NCBI GenBank assembly: GCA_037576215.1
Contig: JBANDB010000010.1
Span: 1,798,001-1,862,000 of the forward strand
DNA length: 64,000 nt
Direction of reading: 5' to 3'
Source: Armillaria gallica
Lineage: Eukaryota; Basidiomycota; Agaricomycetes; Agaricales; Physalacriaceae
Positions 44,650 through 55,537 of this stretch are shown one piece after another (position 1 is the stretch's first letter; each line of letters opens with the position of its first letter). The notes under the pieces were generated by a model. It ran no database searches. It saw only the letters and a program-made list of their open reading frames with translations, and was not told where the DNA came from. The position numbers were made by a program, and so were the translations under genes.

Positions 44650-46300
44650 TAATACATAATTTTTCAACACTGAGCAAGCATATTTCAGGAAGCGAAAGTG
44701 CCCACTGTACTGGATTGCGGCAGCGCCCAGAGAGGTCACTCTAATTCGTCCGCCTCTCTGTTCATAGTACGAATCGGTGCCCTCCCTCATACCCCCAGTG
44801 AAAAGGAAAAGAGAGCAGAGGGGTGAGTAGGTGGGTTGATGGAGTGATGCTGGGGAGGGAATGAGCCCCCCCTCATTCGAATCCGCAGGGCCGATCTTCA
44901 TGGAGGTGTGATGCCTGTGCCTGCATCGGACGTGTTAAAGAAAGAGAGTGATGTATTCCTTGGGAGGATGGTACTCGAAACCGATTTGGTATTGTATGAA
45001 GAACCGTTCGCGAAGAGGCTGGGGAGGAAACCTGGGAAAGAACGATGAAACACCAATTTCTCTGGCTACCCACGCCAGCGATGGAAATGGCCATGACATA
45101 AGATAGGCCTCAAGCGGAACCAAGTAGATCACATGATAACCCGAGGTGGTAAAATGAGCCACTGAATGGGAGTTTTGCCAGGTTTTGCCCCCCAGGACCG
45201 CCAAAATCGCTAAAAAGGGCTCCGTTAAGGCCTGCAGAATTGTTTTTCGAAGGTCGTAACGGAGCCCTTTTTGGTGAAAAGGCCCCAAATGGGGGAGTAA
45301 ACTCTTTTTTACTTTTTTCACGTGATCTACTTGGTTCCGCTTGAGGCCTATCTTACCTTCATTCGTGCGCGAGAGGACCATGCGAGGGAGTTCCATGATT
45401 TGGGACAGTCTTCCTCTTCTGTGGTCGTGCTTTTGGGATGAATGGCAAATTGATAACCAAGTTCGGTATGGCATCTCGTTATAGAGACGAGTGTTTAAAA
45501 GGAACGGGACTTTGGAGTACCATCTCCTCCTCCTGGGCCGTCTCCGGGCTCGGATAGTTGCGCGCCTTGGCCGTGTACCCCAAGTGCAGCATGCGACGTT
45601 GTGCGGGGAGGATGGAAGCAGGGTGAAGTAAGACTCACGCTACTTAGTCTTCCCAGAGCAGAGGCGTTGGTAAGAGCAGGTGACGGGAGTGTGTGCGAAA
45701 AGGATGGTAGTTCTCTACGTGACGGCGCGCTAAAATCTGGCTATTGAAGAGACGTGGAGGTCGAATGGCGTTGCGAGACATGCATGCTAGTGCTAGGGTT
45801 CCGACGTGACGAGCTTATTTACGGGCAAGCAAATGGAAATTGGGTAGCGCTTGATGGGCTTCCGTGTTGGTGTGCGAGTAGGAGATGACTCCGGGATCAA
45901 GCTTGTCAAGGGTTCTGTGATGTTCAGAAAGATGACGCCGGGAAGCTTGACATGACATTATCTAGGCTTTCGAGGGCAGACTGCGCAGAAGGGTTGTGCA
46001 TAGCTGGTTAGGTAGATTATGAACATCGAATCAGGCAAGAGAAGCAAGCGTCACACCTTTACATCTACTCTACGCCGACAACTTGGTCGCGTCCCCAAAG
46101 TCCAGGTGCGAATCTATTCGATGGCAATGAGAGCGTGTCGACGAGGCGTGTGACGGTAGGGACTTTGATGAGACGCAGCAAGACTCATCTAAATTAGAGC
46201 GCAAGAGAGGCGTAAAGCAGAGGCTCGACCGTGACGGCGTTTGACGCGAAAGACAAAGTGGTGGCGGCGGAGAAATAGCGGGCCTATTCTCCGCTTGCTT
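44650..46300. repeat. Segment R, unit 4 (contains the MITE)
   Basis: The same landmark order as the other R segments is seen (GGGACTTTGGAGTACCATC at 45,507, GGTTAGGTAGATTATGAACATC near 46,008, GGCGGCGGAGAAATA at 46,263), interrupted at 45,101-45,353 by the foldback element. No gene is seen. Confidence 0.6.
45101..45353. mobile_element. Foldback MITE, 253 bp, TA target duplication
   Basis: The left end AGATAGGCCTCAAGCGGAAC and the right end are inverted copies over about 37 bp with one mismatch. They are flanked by TA (45099-45100 and 45354-45355). Inside, a second inverted pair (AAAAAGGGCTCCGTTA and its complement near 45,203 and 45,258) makes the element fold into a long hairpin. There is no coding capacity. 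TA duplication suggests mobilisation by a Tc1/mariner-type transposase. The homologous positions near 53,270 and 60,160 are empty, so insertion followed the duplications. Confidence 0.85.
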
Positions 46301-46309
46301 CTCTCCTTC

Positions 46310-46730
46310 ATGGCGTCTCTTTTCCGCGCGTACAAGTCTGTCCTCCTCCGTCTCTCTACAGCTACCCACTAAGCCAATGACAGCGCGCTCCTCATACGGC
46401 GGCCGATGCTCGCCCAGTGTAGCACCGCAGCTCTCCTCTTTGGCACCGGCGACTTCATCGCCCAACAGCTCATCGAGAAGAAAGGCTCCAGACGACATGA
46501 CGTGCGTAGCCTTTTGTCTGCCCCATTGCTCCCCCTAACAAACGCTTAGATCACCCGCACCGTCCGGCTGACATTCTATGGCGACGCGACCTTCGATACT
46601 GCTTGTCGCTACACAACACGTCCTTTGGAGGGTGTATCTCTCGTCATCTAGCATCGTTGGCTGGAATATTGAGCTTGAGGCTGTCATGAAGGGCCTGGAA
46701 AACTATGGGAAGAGCGCTGAACGACAGTCA
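46310..46730 (+). pseudogene. Mpv17/PMP22-like, best preserved N-terminal copy (unit 4)
   Basis: Exons 46310..46335 and 46384..46501, joined by GTCTGT..GACAG, give [20 protein letters not shown] then [20 protein letters not shown] and KKGSRRHD. A third exon from 46550 reads ITRTVRLTFYGDATFDTACR. This is a good match to the N-terminal third of Mpv17/Sym1 family proteins (about 180-200 aa, four helices, mitochondrial inner or peroxisomal membrane). The frame then meets a stop about 20 codons later, and nothing resembling the C-terminal helices follows. If translated it would be a short peptide of about 80 residues; most likely it is a truncated pseudogene. Confidence 0.7.
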
Positions 46731-47720
46731 GTATCCATTTCTTCGAATTCATCCGGGTTTCTCAAATTTCTCGTTTGGATAGTTGCGATTGATTGTCTGT
46801 CAATTTCAACGTTCAAACCCTAGGTCCAGTCAGATAGCACCGCACGCAGAACAGGCTATTTTCGTTAGGTCGAGGTTTCCAGCTTGCGTCCAAGGCCGCG
46901 GTGAAGACTCCCCCACGGATGGCAGAAGGATGCTAGAGACGCCTTTCGGTATATCTCTTGCCATGGTCCTTCGGCGTCAGGAACGATAGGATCTTACTAC
47001 TCAACAGATGCACTGTCATTACCGCCAAATATGATGAGATCCGACTGCCATCTTCGAATTCCTCCCCACCCCCCGCGAAGGAATGTATGCAACCGACTAC
47101 CCCTGCTTCGGATGCTCTGCCGTTACGTCGAGGAAGATTACACCAATGATCGTCCCATTCATTTCGTCGCGCCCCTCCGTGGATCCAAACTGCGTGAGCC
47201 CAAACCTCTCTTTTCACAATCAAAACGGCCGTTCCCGTCGAGTTTGGCAAAAGTAGCTGGCCGCAGTACGTTGCCTTGCCAAGAACCTACAAAATGAAGC
47301 CGCTTTCCATGTGACCAAACCTGCAAGGCAAGACCATTCCCATCCATGGCTGTATATGGGCTGCGAACACGACTTGGGGAGGCTGCCATCTGTTCTATCA
47401 TGGGACGCTGCTGGCGTTTTAGTGGGCCATACGAGAATAGGTCAGTACTCCTGGCGCGCGCCTGTATACGGCAGCCACTGAACCGAGGACAGGAAAGCAT
47501 TGGCGTCCAGGGCGCAATATTTGCAGGAACATGCCATGGACAGTTGGGCGGAGGACCATCTTTTGTGGGATCCGTGTCGCTGCGAACCTACTATTCTCGA
47601 TTTCAAGCACTCGAAACTTACCCCCGACTCCCATTGACCACCCTGTGAAGAGATGGGATACTTGGGGGCTCGAGGAAGAGGGAAAATAAGCAGTGTATGG
47701 TCCTTGCGACAATGACCGCC
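46730..47720 (+). repeat. Segment B, unit 4
   Basis: It is close to 63,230-64,000 and more diverged from 37,640-38,950. It contains the NDRPIHFVA-coding stretch (47,146) and the GGAACATGCCATGGACAG motif (47,525). Frames are broken by indels between copies. Confidence 0.6.
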
Positions 47721-49015
47721 TTTTCTCTTGCCCTCAGATAAGTACTGCTGCGTCTCTACCGTCGCACGCCCGGCGCAGAGTAGATGTAAAGGTGCGCCGC
47801 TTGTGTCTCTTGCATGATTTGATGTTCACAGTCTACCTAACCAGTTACGCAAAACCCTTCTGCTCTCGAAACCCTATCATGTCTTTCGATAGAGTCATGG
47901 CAAGCTTCCCTCTCTCGCAATGCCATCATCTTTCCGAACATCACAGAACCCTCTATCCCAGAGAGGTGGAAACCTTCGCACCAACGCGCACGTCCATCAA
48001 GCATACTTTGCGCTACCCAATTTTCCATCTGCTTGTCCGTGAATAAGCTCGTCGCGGAGCCCCTACATGCATGTCTCGCAACGACATCCGACCTCCACGT
48101 CCCTTCAATGGTGCCGGCCGCATTGCAGCGCGTCGTCACGTAGTGAACTGCTTCTATCCATTTTGCACTCTCCCCCATCGCCTGCTCTTACCAATGCATC
48201 TGCTCTGGGAAGACTAAGATCCCCGGAGGAAGATTTCCGTGCACGATGCATACTCCATCTTTCCCGGCCTTTCTCATGTTCTAGTCATTCCCTGCGAACG
48301 GTTCTTCACGCAGTACCAAATTGAGTTCGAGTACCCCACCCCTAACCCCAATGCGACCCAGGCATCATACGTACGAATTCGAATGAGGCACGCGCATCCC
48401 CTTCCCCCTCGGCGAAGTAGCACCCACCAAGCCTTTTCCTTCATACGTGGGCTGCAGAATAGAGTGACCCTGCTACGGAAGCCTTTCTCGCAGTCGCGAA
48501 TTTAGTACAAACTTCTAAGACGTGTTTGCCGAGCTATCAGGTCATAGTGTGTCAGGTAAACTTGCCATTGTCGGATGTGGTGTAATGGCTAGTGTTGTCG
48601 CCTCTCATCAGATGTTGTGCTATTCTTCCATGGCAGCCCAGGGTTCGATTCCCTGTATCCGAATAACGTGTCTCTTTCTTGAATTTTTCACAGAGTTCAA
48701 ATGGGGCCTAGGGTTGTAGTTGGATTCTTGGAAAGAACTGTCTGGGATAGTTACTGGCCCCTGGGAACATGAGCACAGTCGTCGTTTACTCTTTCCGAGT
48801 CTCTTTTTCTTGCAATGTGCCCGTTTCATTCTCTCCACTCACGTTTGATAAGTCTCCAGCGGCTATCCCGTCTTTGGGACATGAGCGCTCAGCCTTTTTT
48901 TCGAATGAGCGATAGCACAAAATCACGGTTGAGTCATACCGCGTTCCCACATTGAACTTTTCCTAGGTGATGGTGGTGTGATTAGAAACCGACGGGGAAC
49001 AAGTACACTTAGATT
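47721..49015. repeat. Inverted duplication of segment R and the tRNA flank
   Basis: Read in reverse complement, this block follows the order of 43,850-46,020: the CCTAACCAGTTACGC/GTTAGGTAGATT element, TAGAGGGTTCTGTGATGTTCG and AGAGCAGGCGATGGGAGAG. The tRNA-Glu and the TGTCCCAAAGACGGGATAGC flank complete the order. The tRNA inside it is on the plus strand, opposite to all others. Confidence 0.65.
48571..48662 (+). tRNA. Probable tRNA-Glu (CTC) with 21-nt intron, inverted copy
   Basis: The acceptor TCGGATG/TATCCGA closes with one G-U pair. The T-arm CAGGG TTCGATT CCCTG shows a compensatory pair change. CTC sits in the anticodon loop and the intron follows A37. The anticodon stem GTCGC/ATGGC is weak, with two G-U pairs and one C-A mismatch, so function is doubtful. 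Confidence 0.55.
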
Positions 49016-49019
49016 CAAT

Positions 49020-49345
49020 GTATCCATATCATTTTCAATGTAATAGGTATGGCAGTGTCAAGACAGTGTCAAGAGGTCAAGGGAAGGATAGCTATTAGAA
49101 ATAGAAGGCCGCTATACAGTTGTCGCAGGCTCCGTCCTCTCAGCAAAACTAGTGTCCTGTCCTAGCAATAACACGAAGTTGAAGAAGCACGGCCCTCTTA
49201 GCCGCGCACAAGGGCATCATTCTCCAAATCACCGTCTGTTCCATCCTGCCGGGAGACCAATCCGGGACGTGCAACACTATAACGATCCTCTTCAGAGCAG
49301 GCCCCGAGTGACACAGCAATGCGTCAATCGGGCCTAGGTCCATCG
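49020..49345 (-). pseudogene. 3' fragment of a second LRR-type gene copy
   Basis: The minus frame reads LGPIDALLCHSGPALKRIVI then VLHVPDWSPGRMEQTVIWRM, matching the last 60 or so residues and 3' flank of the gene at 7,234-5,974. The rest of the gene is absent. One residue pair (V-R) is deleted in frame. Confidence 0.75.
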
Positions 49346-49349
49346 GTTT

Positions 49350-49642
49350 CTGACCTCCAAAGAGGTTTAATTCAGACTATTACACTTCCCAAGCAAACTC
49401 AGCTCTACGACCCGACAGTGAGTACGAGTAGTTTAAGAACTCCAGACATGACCCTCCAGTTTCACGAGACAAGGCTCATACTTGGATCAGTAAACAACTG
49501 CTTGCACGCATACATTAGTATCAAATTCCTGTTACCTATTCTCATGGTAGCATGAATCTATCAACACTGTCTAGTTCCCCAAGTACTAGAGATTCTCGTT
49601 CGGGAAAAATCTGTCGCATCATCATCTAGGAAAATAGAAACT
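49350..49642. repeat. Truncated segment D, unit 5
   Basis: Only the second half is present: it starts at GGTTTCTGACCTCCA and continues through CACGAGACAAGGCTCATACT to the F-box stop. It abuts the LRR-gene fragment directly. Confidence 0.6.
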
Positions 49643-51172
49643 TCACCAAAACTCAGGTAATTCTGGGCCCGAAAATGAGTACCGATAGTCCAGATACAGC
49701 GGGCTCCACTCCTCGACCCACATCTCCACATTGTCCCCAATGACAGCTCTGATATCTTCTTCCATAATGTGAGCGGAATAACTACCCTTCTCAAAGGAAG
49801 TTTCGATTATCTTCAACTGTCCTGCTTTACAGCGAGAGCGGATCATATCGAGTAGGGTAAACCCCTTCGTCTTGTGAAGGAGATACCCAGACTTAAAGCA
49901 GAGGACAAGATGGCGCAGATTGGGTAAAATTGAGGAAGGGGCAAGAATCTCGGAAATGCCATCCCAATTCGGACCGAGATCGAGTTTGAGGTGGGAGATC
50001 ATAGAACATGCCTGTGATGAGAAGATGTTGCTGATCAAGGCTGATGGTATGTGCGCGCACATACTCAAGCTCTCGAGACGACATCCAGATCGACGGAGGA
50101 AGGGGGCGATGCCGGACGACGACGGCGATCCCTCAGGAACTTCAACAATGGTGAGGCTCTGGAGCATCGGTGCCGTTAGGAGATCGAGAGTATCTGAATC
50201 CTCTACGTACAGTTCGCGGAGCTCTGCCATAACCACCGGCGCCGCATCGATCAGCAACGTCTCCCTGGACGGTATGTGACACGTTCTAAGCTTCGGTAGC
50301 TGGGAAAGGAGCTGTAGATCTTCTACACAAGCGATATATCCGGAATAATGAGTTATCCCGGACGGTAGCCTGATTTGGTCGATCCCCTGGCTTTGAAGAG
50401 CTGCTTGCCATAGCTGCAGGGCTTTCAAGCAGATGTCCGAGGACATCTCCGCGGGAAAGCCATAATCCTCAAAGATATCTATTTCAATTGTCTGCAGGAC
50501 AGGAAAATGCGACACAGATTCCAAGTGGTGCATATGATGCGCGTGGGTTCGAATACACACATTCCTCCACCGATAGGAAGATTGGACGAGTAAGGACATG
50601 ATTTCGCCGTCTGCTGCGCGATCGGAGCTGTAACAGATGGCTACCAGACTAAGAGGGTGTTCGCCTGTGCGCTCGAGATATGTCTGCAATATCTCGGGAG
50701 CGTGCTCGGAGAAAGGTGACCTCACCAAGACATACCGAGCCCAGGACGCTGGTGAGGTGTGTAGGATATCTCTCCAAAGTCCACAGACGCTACCCAAGAC
50801 CCAAAGAGGCCCGGTCATGTCTAGACTATCATGTATGATGAGGTCCTCTTCTGCATCCTGCCACCAAGAGTCGCACACGGAATGGAAGATTTCAAGGAGA
50901 ATATCTCGGGGAAGACGACGGATGGGGGCAAATACCGACTTGCGGATTTCCAGGAATTTCAGGACTGTATGAAGCTGCGCATTGTACCAAGATCCCAACC
51001 GTTCTAGCTTCGCAATTTCATCGTTTATGGAGGCGTGATCAGATCCGAGCAACGGCCGTGACCCACGTAGAATCTGTGAAACGAGGCTGTCAGAAAGTTT
51101 GTAACTTTGTAACTGTGGCTCAGGAGAAAGGGGATTGACGAATCCGCAATTGCTGCAGGTGGGGCACGACAT
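49643..51172 (-). CDS. F-box/LRR protein, array copy 5 (509 aa)
   Basis: Intronless and full length. The start MSCPTCSNCGFVN keeps the cysteine cluster. The F-box is split by WWQDAEEDLIIHDS, which is shorter and less acidic than in copies 3 and 4. LRR-like sequence runs to WSPLYLDYRYSFSGPELPE. The linker after SPEPQLQ resembles copy 1 rather than the GSDSLVSQ form of copies 2 to 4. The C-terminal third is closest to copy 3. Expected SCF adaptor. Confidence 0.85.
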   Translation of the reverse strand: MSCPTCSNCGFVNPLSPEPQLQSYKLSDSLVSQILRGSRPLLGSDHASINDEIAKLERLGSWYNAQLHTVLKFLEIRKSVFAPIRRLPRDILLEIFHSVCDSWWQDAEEDLIIHDSLDMTGPLWVLGSVCGLWRDILHTSPASWARYVLVRSPFSEHAPEILQTYLERTGEHPLSLVAICYSSDRAADGEIMSLLVQSSYRWRNVCIRTHAHHMHHLESVSHFPVLQTIEIDIFEDYGFPAEMSSDICLKALQLWQAALQSQGIDQIRLPSGITHYSGYIACVEDLQLLSQLPKLRTCHIPSRETLLIDAAPVVMAELRELYVEDSDTLDLLTAPMLQSLTIVEVPEGSPSSSGIAPFLRRSGCRLESLSMCAHIPSALISNIFSSQACSMISHLKLDLGPNWDGISEILAPSSILPNLRHLVLCFKSGYLLHKTKGFTLLDMIRSRCKAGQLKIIETSFEKGSYSAHIMEEDIRAVIGDNVEMWVEEWSPLYLDYRYSFSGPELPEFW

Positions 51173-51693
51173 TGAGATGTGAATTCCGGAAGATGATTTA
51201 GGAAATCGTTGGAGAAAGATGGTCTTGTATATCGACTTTCGCTACAGAACGGACGAGGTTAGGCTGGTAAGTCGCGTTATTATAGATAGTCGCGTAACTC
51301 GTACCTGCGTATAAGAAATTGAATGGATGAACGAAAGGAACACACGTGCCACTCAAATAAATACTCCCAGCCCGGGTCCCGGCGATCCGGCCGAGCTTCA
51401 CCACTGCGACGTGCATTCAAATTCATGATTCTCCTAACGTCATTGTTGGGCGGTAATGGCAGTCACCCGTATCTCCTGTGATCTCAGCCTATGCCTATTC
51501 AGTCTCACTGATGTCTTTTCACATCGTCACAGCAGTTCGATTCCCCAGATGGCACAATCTTTCCATCAAATTTACTGCGTAAACTTGTAAACCACCAACA
51601 TTCTCGGGCGACAACCAAAAAGGTGCAGAATACAGCGAATACGACAGAGCTCGTCAAGCAGTCTCAGGCTTGCCAGTGCAATAACGACTGATC
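51173..51693. promoter_or_regulatory. Short-form divergent spacer, unit 5
   Basis: Same short layout as unit 4, with the AGTCGCGTAACTCGTACCTG element near 51,287 and a CACACGTGCCACTC element near 51,341. It now faces a pseudogene on the partner side. Confidence 0.4.
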
Positions 51694-52560
51694 ATGGTCT
51701 ATCTCAGCCTCTATATTCCGGGGTTGAAATCGACTACTTCCACCATACTTCAAACAACGATGTTTCAGTAGAGTTTGTCTTCTGGCATGAAAGAGAGGAC
51801 TATCAGCCAATCGAAATTCCATCAACCACTGACGATACTGCGGCCAGCACAGCGAATTATGTTGTCGCCCAAGCTTCGAGGTCGACATGCCAAAGCGGTT
51901 GACTGCCCTGGGCGGACCCGGGATTGTCGTTGCTAAATCACATCTGTTATTCTCGATTGTGCGCCTAACGTACGATGCATCATATGCACCTGCAAACGCC
52001 TCAGTCAACTGACTTTAGCATGGCCAACGTATTTCCTATCGCCATGTCCGTTCCCTCTGCATGTACCTTGCATAAATTTGACTTTTGCTACTATTAAGTG
52101 GTCGAGGCGCTAACCTGGTAACTACCCGACTCGAGAAGAGGAGCGGCTGCTTTCCGACCTACGAAAACAAGTCCTTTTCACCGCTTATAGGCATCTGACC
52201 TGGATCATCTTCTAGCTGCTACGACATTGTCCGATCACAGGCATAGTAGAACTCGGCTTTCTTCAGAGTTGACAGGCAGACTCGGGATCTTTCGCATCCT
52301 CGGATCGTCAACTCCCGACTGAACACACAGATCGACCCATCATGAGAGAGATGACTCGGATACAGAACTATATCAGCCCGATGAATACGCCATCAAGAGG
52401 TAGGGAGAATACCTATGGTGGCCCATACTCATAAATAACGTAACCGTCTTCAAAGAGAGTACACTGTCCGACCCGCGACACATACATTTACATGCATGTG
52501 TAGCAGAGTACTCCAACAAAGCGGCACAGGAAACGTCATTGACAAGATACTTGGATGTCA
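51694..52560 (+). pseudogene. Divergent partner family, decayed copy of unit 5
   Basis: The start context has been lost as in unit 4. Recognisable pieces are the IEIPSTTDDTAAS-coding stretch near 51,810, ALGGPGIVVA near 51,908 and a NPDEYAIKR-type start of exon 4 near 52,378. Stops and frameshifts separate them. A 326-codon minus frame across this area is a chance opening. Confidence 0.65.
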
Positions 52561-52728
52561 AATGGCGCATTGCCAGAAAAGAAGACTCGTAAACTTGAAA
52601 GAGCAAACGACGACCATGCTCATGCCGCTCCCCAGACGATTCTTTCCACATCGCACAACCCAAGTGTTTTGAATCGTTGAACTCTGTGAAACACTTGAAA
52701 AAGTATGACCCAGAGGATACAGGGGTAA

Positions 52729-52818
52729 TTGGATGCGGGGAATCGAACCCCAAGCTACTGTGGATAAAGAAATAGCACCTATGGCAGGCCACAATGTTAG
52801 CCGTTACACCATATCCGA
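52729..52818 (-). pseudogene. Degenerate tRNA-Glu copy, unit 5
   Basis: The 5' acceptor strand, D-arm and T-loop (GGGGTTCGATTCCCC) are kept. The 3' acceptor is mutated (GCATCCAA) and the anticodon region has changed from CTCTCA to CTGCCA, so identity and charging are lost. Confidence 0.7.
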
Positions 52819-52819
52819 T

Positions 52820-54440
52820 AATGGAGACAACTATATGACAAGAAGATTCCTTCGGAAACATATTTGTGATCTCAGGGAGACAAGGCAGGGGTTGTACTGG
52901 ATTCGCGGCTGCGCCGAGAGATATTCGGGTCCCTCTGTCTCTCTCCGAAGCCCGATGAAAAGGATGGATGAAGGAAAGGAACGACTTGGACTTGGTGGGT
53001 GTTGAAGAAGGGTGGGTTGGTGGGATGACACTGGGGAGGGGATACGCGCGCTTCATTCGAATCCATAAGCCGATCTCTGTGGAGGTATGATGCATTAATG
53101 TCTGGGTCGCATCCGAACGCATTAAAAGAAAGAGAGTGATACATAGATGGTACTCCAACTCAATTTCGCGAAGAGGCTGATGAATAACTAGGAACCTGAG
53201 AAAGAACGAGTTTCTCCGGCTGACCCACCCGCGCAGGGATAGAGCGCTAGCGGTGCATGACACCCTCTGCGATGATCGGGGACAGTCTTCTTCTGTGTTC
53301 ATGCTTTTGGGATGAATAGCAGATTGGTAACCAAGTTCGGTATAGCATCTCATTATATGGACGGAATGGGTTCAAGTGTTTACGGTTTGGAGCGTGAGAG
53401 GTAGAGGAGGAGGGATGGGACTTTGGAGTACCATCCCCTCTCCGGGCTCAGATAATTGCGTGCCTCGGCCGTGTCCCAAAGGTGCAGCACGCAACCTTGT
53501 ACGTTGTGGCCGGGGATGATGGAATCCTCTTCCGGGGACTTAGTCTTCCCAGAGCAGAAGCGTTGGTAAGAGCAGGCGATGGGAGAGTGCGAAATGGATG
53601 GGAGCAGTCCTCTACGTGACGACGCGCGCTATTAAAGAGACGTGGGATTGCGAGACACGCATCTGACCTCTTCCCTTTGACAGGTGCCCATTTTGGGACT
53701 CCGCACGCCGCGACGAGCTTATTCACGGGCAAGGAGATGGAAATGGGTAGGTGCATGTTGGTATGCGAGTGGGACTTTGCCTGTCTGGGATAGAGGGATT
53801 TGTGGTATTTGGATGCCATCGCGAGAGATAGGGAGAGTGAAGGAAGCTTGACATGACTTCATCGAAGAAGGGTTATGCGTAGCTGGTCAGATAGACTGTG
53901 AACATCAAGTCAGGAAAGAAACACGAGTGTCGCACCTTTGCATTCACTCTGCACCCACAACTGTCATACCCCCAAAACCCAAGTGGCTAGTCTGTTCGAT
54001 GGCAGTGGAAGCTTATCACGCAGTACCTAAGATGAGCTGCACGACCACAGCGCCAGACTCGTCTCAGAACGCGAGAAACGACGCAGCAAAGTGTCGAAAA
54101 AAGGTGATCAACGATGCGCTGTAGGAGTACGACTTGGATTAGCTTGACATGAGTTATCGTCTACCAAGAGTCCTTCAGATGCATGGAGACTCGGAGTGTA
54201 CCACCCTCAGACGTTCCTTAGGGCTGGTCTCCGACAGCAGGATGTCGATGAGAGCTGGACTCTGTGCAAGACCAGTGAAGACCATCGATGATACGGACGT
54301 CCAGAGCATCGACAGCACTGGCAGTCCAGCGTCTTTTCCTTTCCGAGTCATGAGTATATTTGTACGACAACTGCAGGGCACGTACCTAGAGTTTAGCCTA
54401 GTGGGCAGGAGGGAATGGTTGGAAGAAAAGACAAATTCAG
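52820..54440. repeat. Segment R, unit 5
   Basis: It carries GGGACTTTGGAGTACCATC (53,419), CTTATTCACGGGCAAGGAG (53,719), TGGTCAGATAGACTGTGAAC (53,884) and GAGTATATTTGTACGACAACTG (54,353). The 54,149-54,460 frame (MSYRLPRVLQMHGDSE) parallels the one at 15,672. No intact gene. Confidence 0.6.
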
Positions 54441-54454
54441 GGCCGGCGCCGGAG

Positions 54455-54590
54455 AACTAAAGTTGCTTCCCTCGCGTGTACAAGTCTGCCCTTCTAATCT
54501 CCGTCCCTCTACAACTATCCGCTAAGCCAATGAGCTTATCGAGAAGAGAGGCCTAAAACGGCACGATGTGCATAGCCCTTTCCTCATTGA
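54455..54590 (+). pseudogene. Short Mpv17/PMP22-like remnant, unit 5
   Basis: Pieces of exon 1 (CTCGCGTGTACAAGTCTG) and of the end of exon 2 (GAGCTTATCGAGAAGAGAGG) are joined, with about 75 bp lost between them. Non-coding. Confidence 0.6.
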
Positions 54591-55537
54591 TAGATCATTC
54601 ACCCTACGTTCTCGACCTGATACAAGAATACAGTCTTATACTCTAGGTTTATTTTGTATGCTGCGCTGGAGCTGCGCCTTGCGGTTCGGCCAACTATTTC
54701 TATTGCTTTGGTAACTCTAACAAAGATTCTAATTGAACGAAGTCTTCAAACTTGTCGGTGCTACAATGGTCCGAAATTGTTCGGGCTAACGTCGGTACTC
54801 GGTAGCACATTGCAAGTGACAACTTGGAGGGCGGCAGATAGGCTGACGACCAGACGACCATTCGTCCCTATGTCACGAGAGCTTGAATGACTGCAATATT
54901 ACAGATCTGTTCAGGAAACTTGCCGCATTGTTTATGGCCACACCTTCAAGTTTCGTCTTCGATTACTGGACATTGTACCATGCCAGTCGTAAAGACGCGT
55001 TCAAATGGCTGAGGTCTGAGCATCGAGGAATGCTGCATGTTTCTGCATCAAGAAATTTCGAACACCAGCCGTGTCCTGCTTCCTAATGCCACCATTTATT
55101 TTATTTTTGTGGAAGACAAACATCACCGCAACAGGTGTACACGCGCCTTGTAGGCAGACCAGAGCCGTCCCTCGCCAGCGTTCATATTGTTAAAGACTCT
55201 TTTGACCCTGGATTACCAACATTGCACTCGCAGAGAAAAGGGTCCGATGCTAATCAGTATGGAGTTGAATGAGAATAATACCCCGGACTCGGAGTAGGTA
55301 CTCGGTTTCTGACTTCCACAGATGTTTAGTGGTGCAGACTTTTACACCTCACGAGACAAGGTTCACACTTGGATCGGTAAACAACTACTCGCATGTAGCG
55401 CCACATACATTAGTATCAAATTCCTGTTATTTATTTTCATGGTAGCATGGGTCTATCAACGCTGTCTACTCCCCCAAGTACTAGAGATTCTCGTTTAAAC
55501 AAAATCTGTCTCATCATGTTCTAGGAAGATGGAAAGT
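54590..55537. repeat. Unit 2/6-specific segment followed by segment D, unit 6
   Basis: 54,590-55,085 is the counterpart of 17,835-18,310, and 55,085-55,537 is segment D. Short plus-strand frames (54,883-55,086, MNDCNITDLFRK) are not preserved in the 18 kb copy. Confidence 0.6.

Noticed and set aside
44935..45474. Minus-strand open frame of 179 codons
   Set aside because: It spans the MITE and flanking R sequence. Removing the MITE, as in units 5 and 6, leaves no such frame.
52373..53353. Minus-strand open frame of 326 codons
   Set aside because: It runs antisense through the decayed partner gene, a tRNA relic and segment R. No other unit keeps it and its composition shows no domain.
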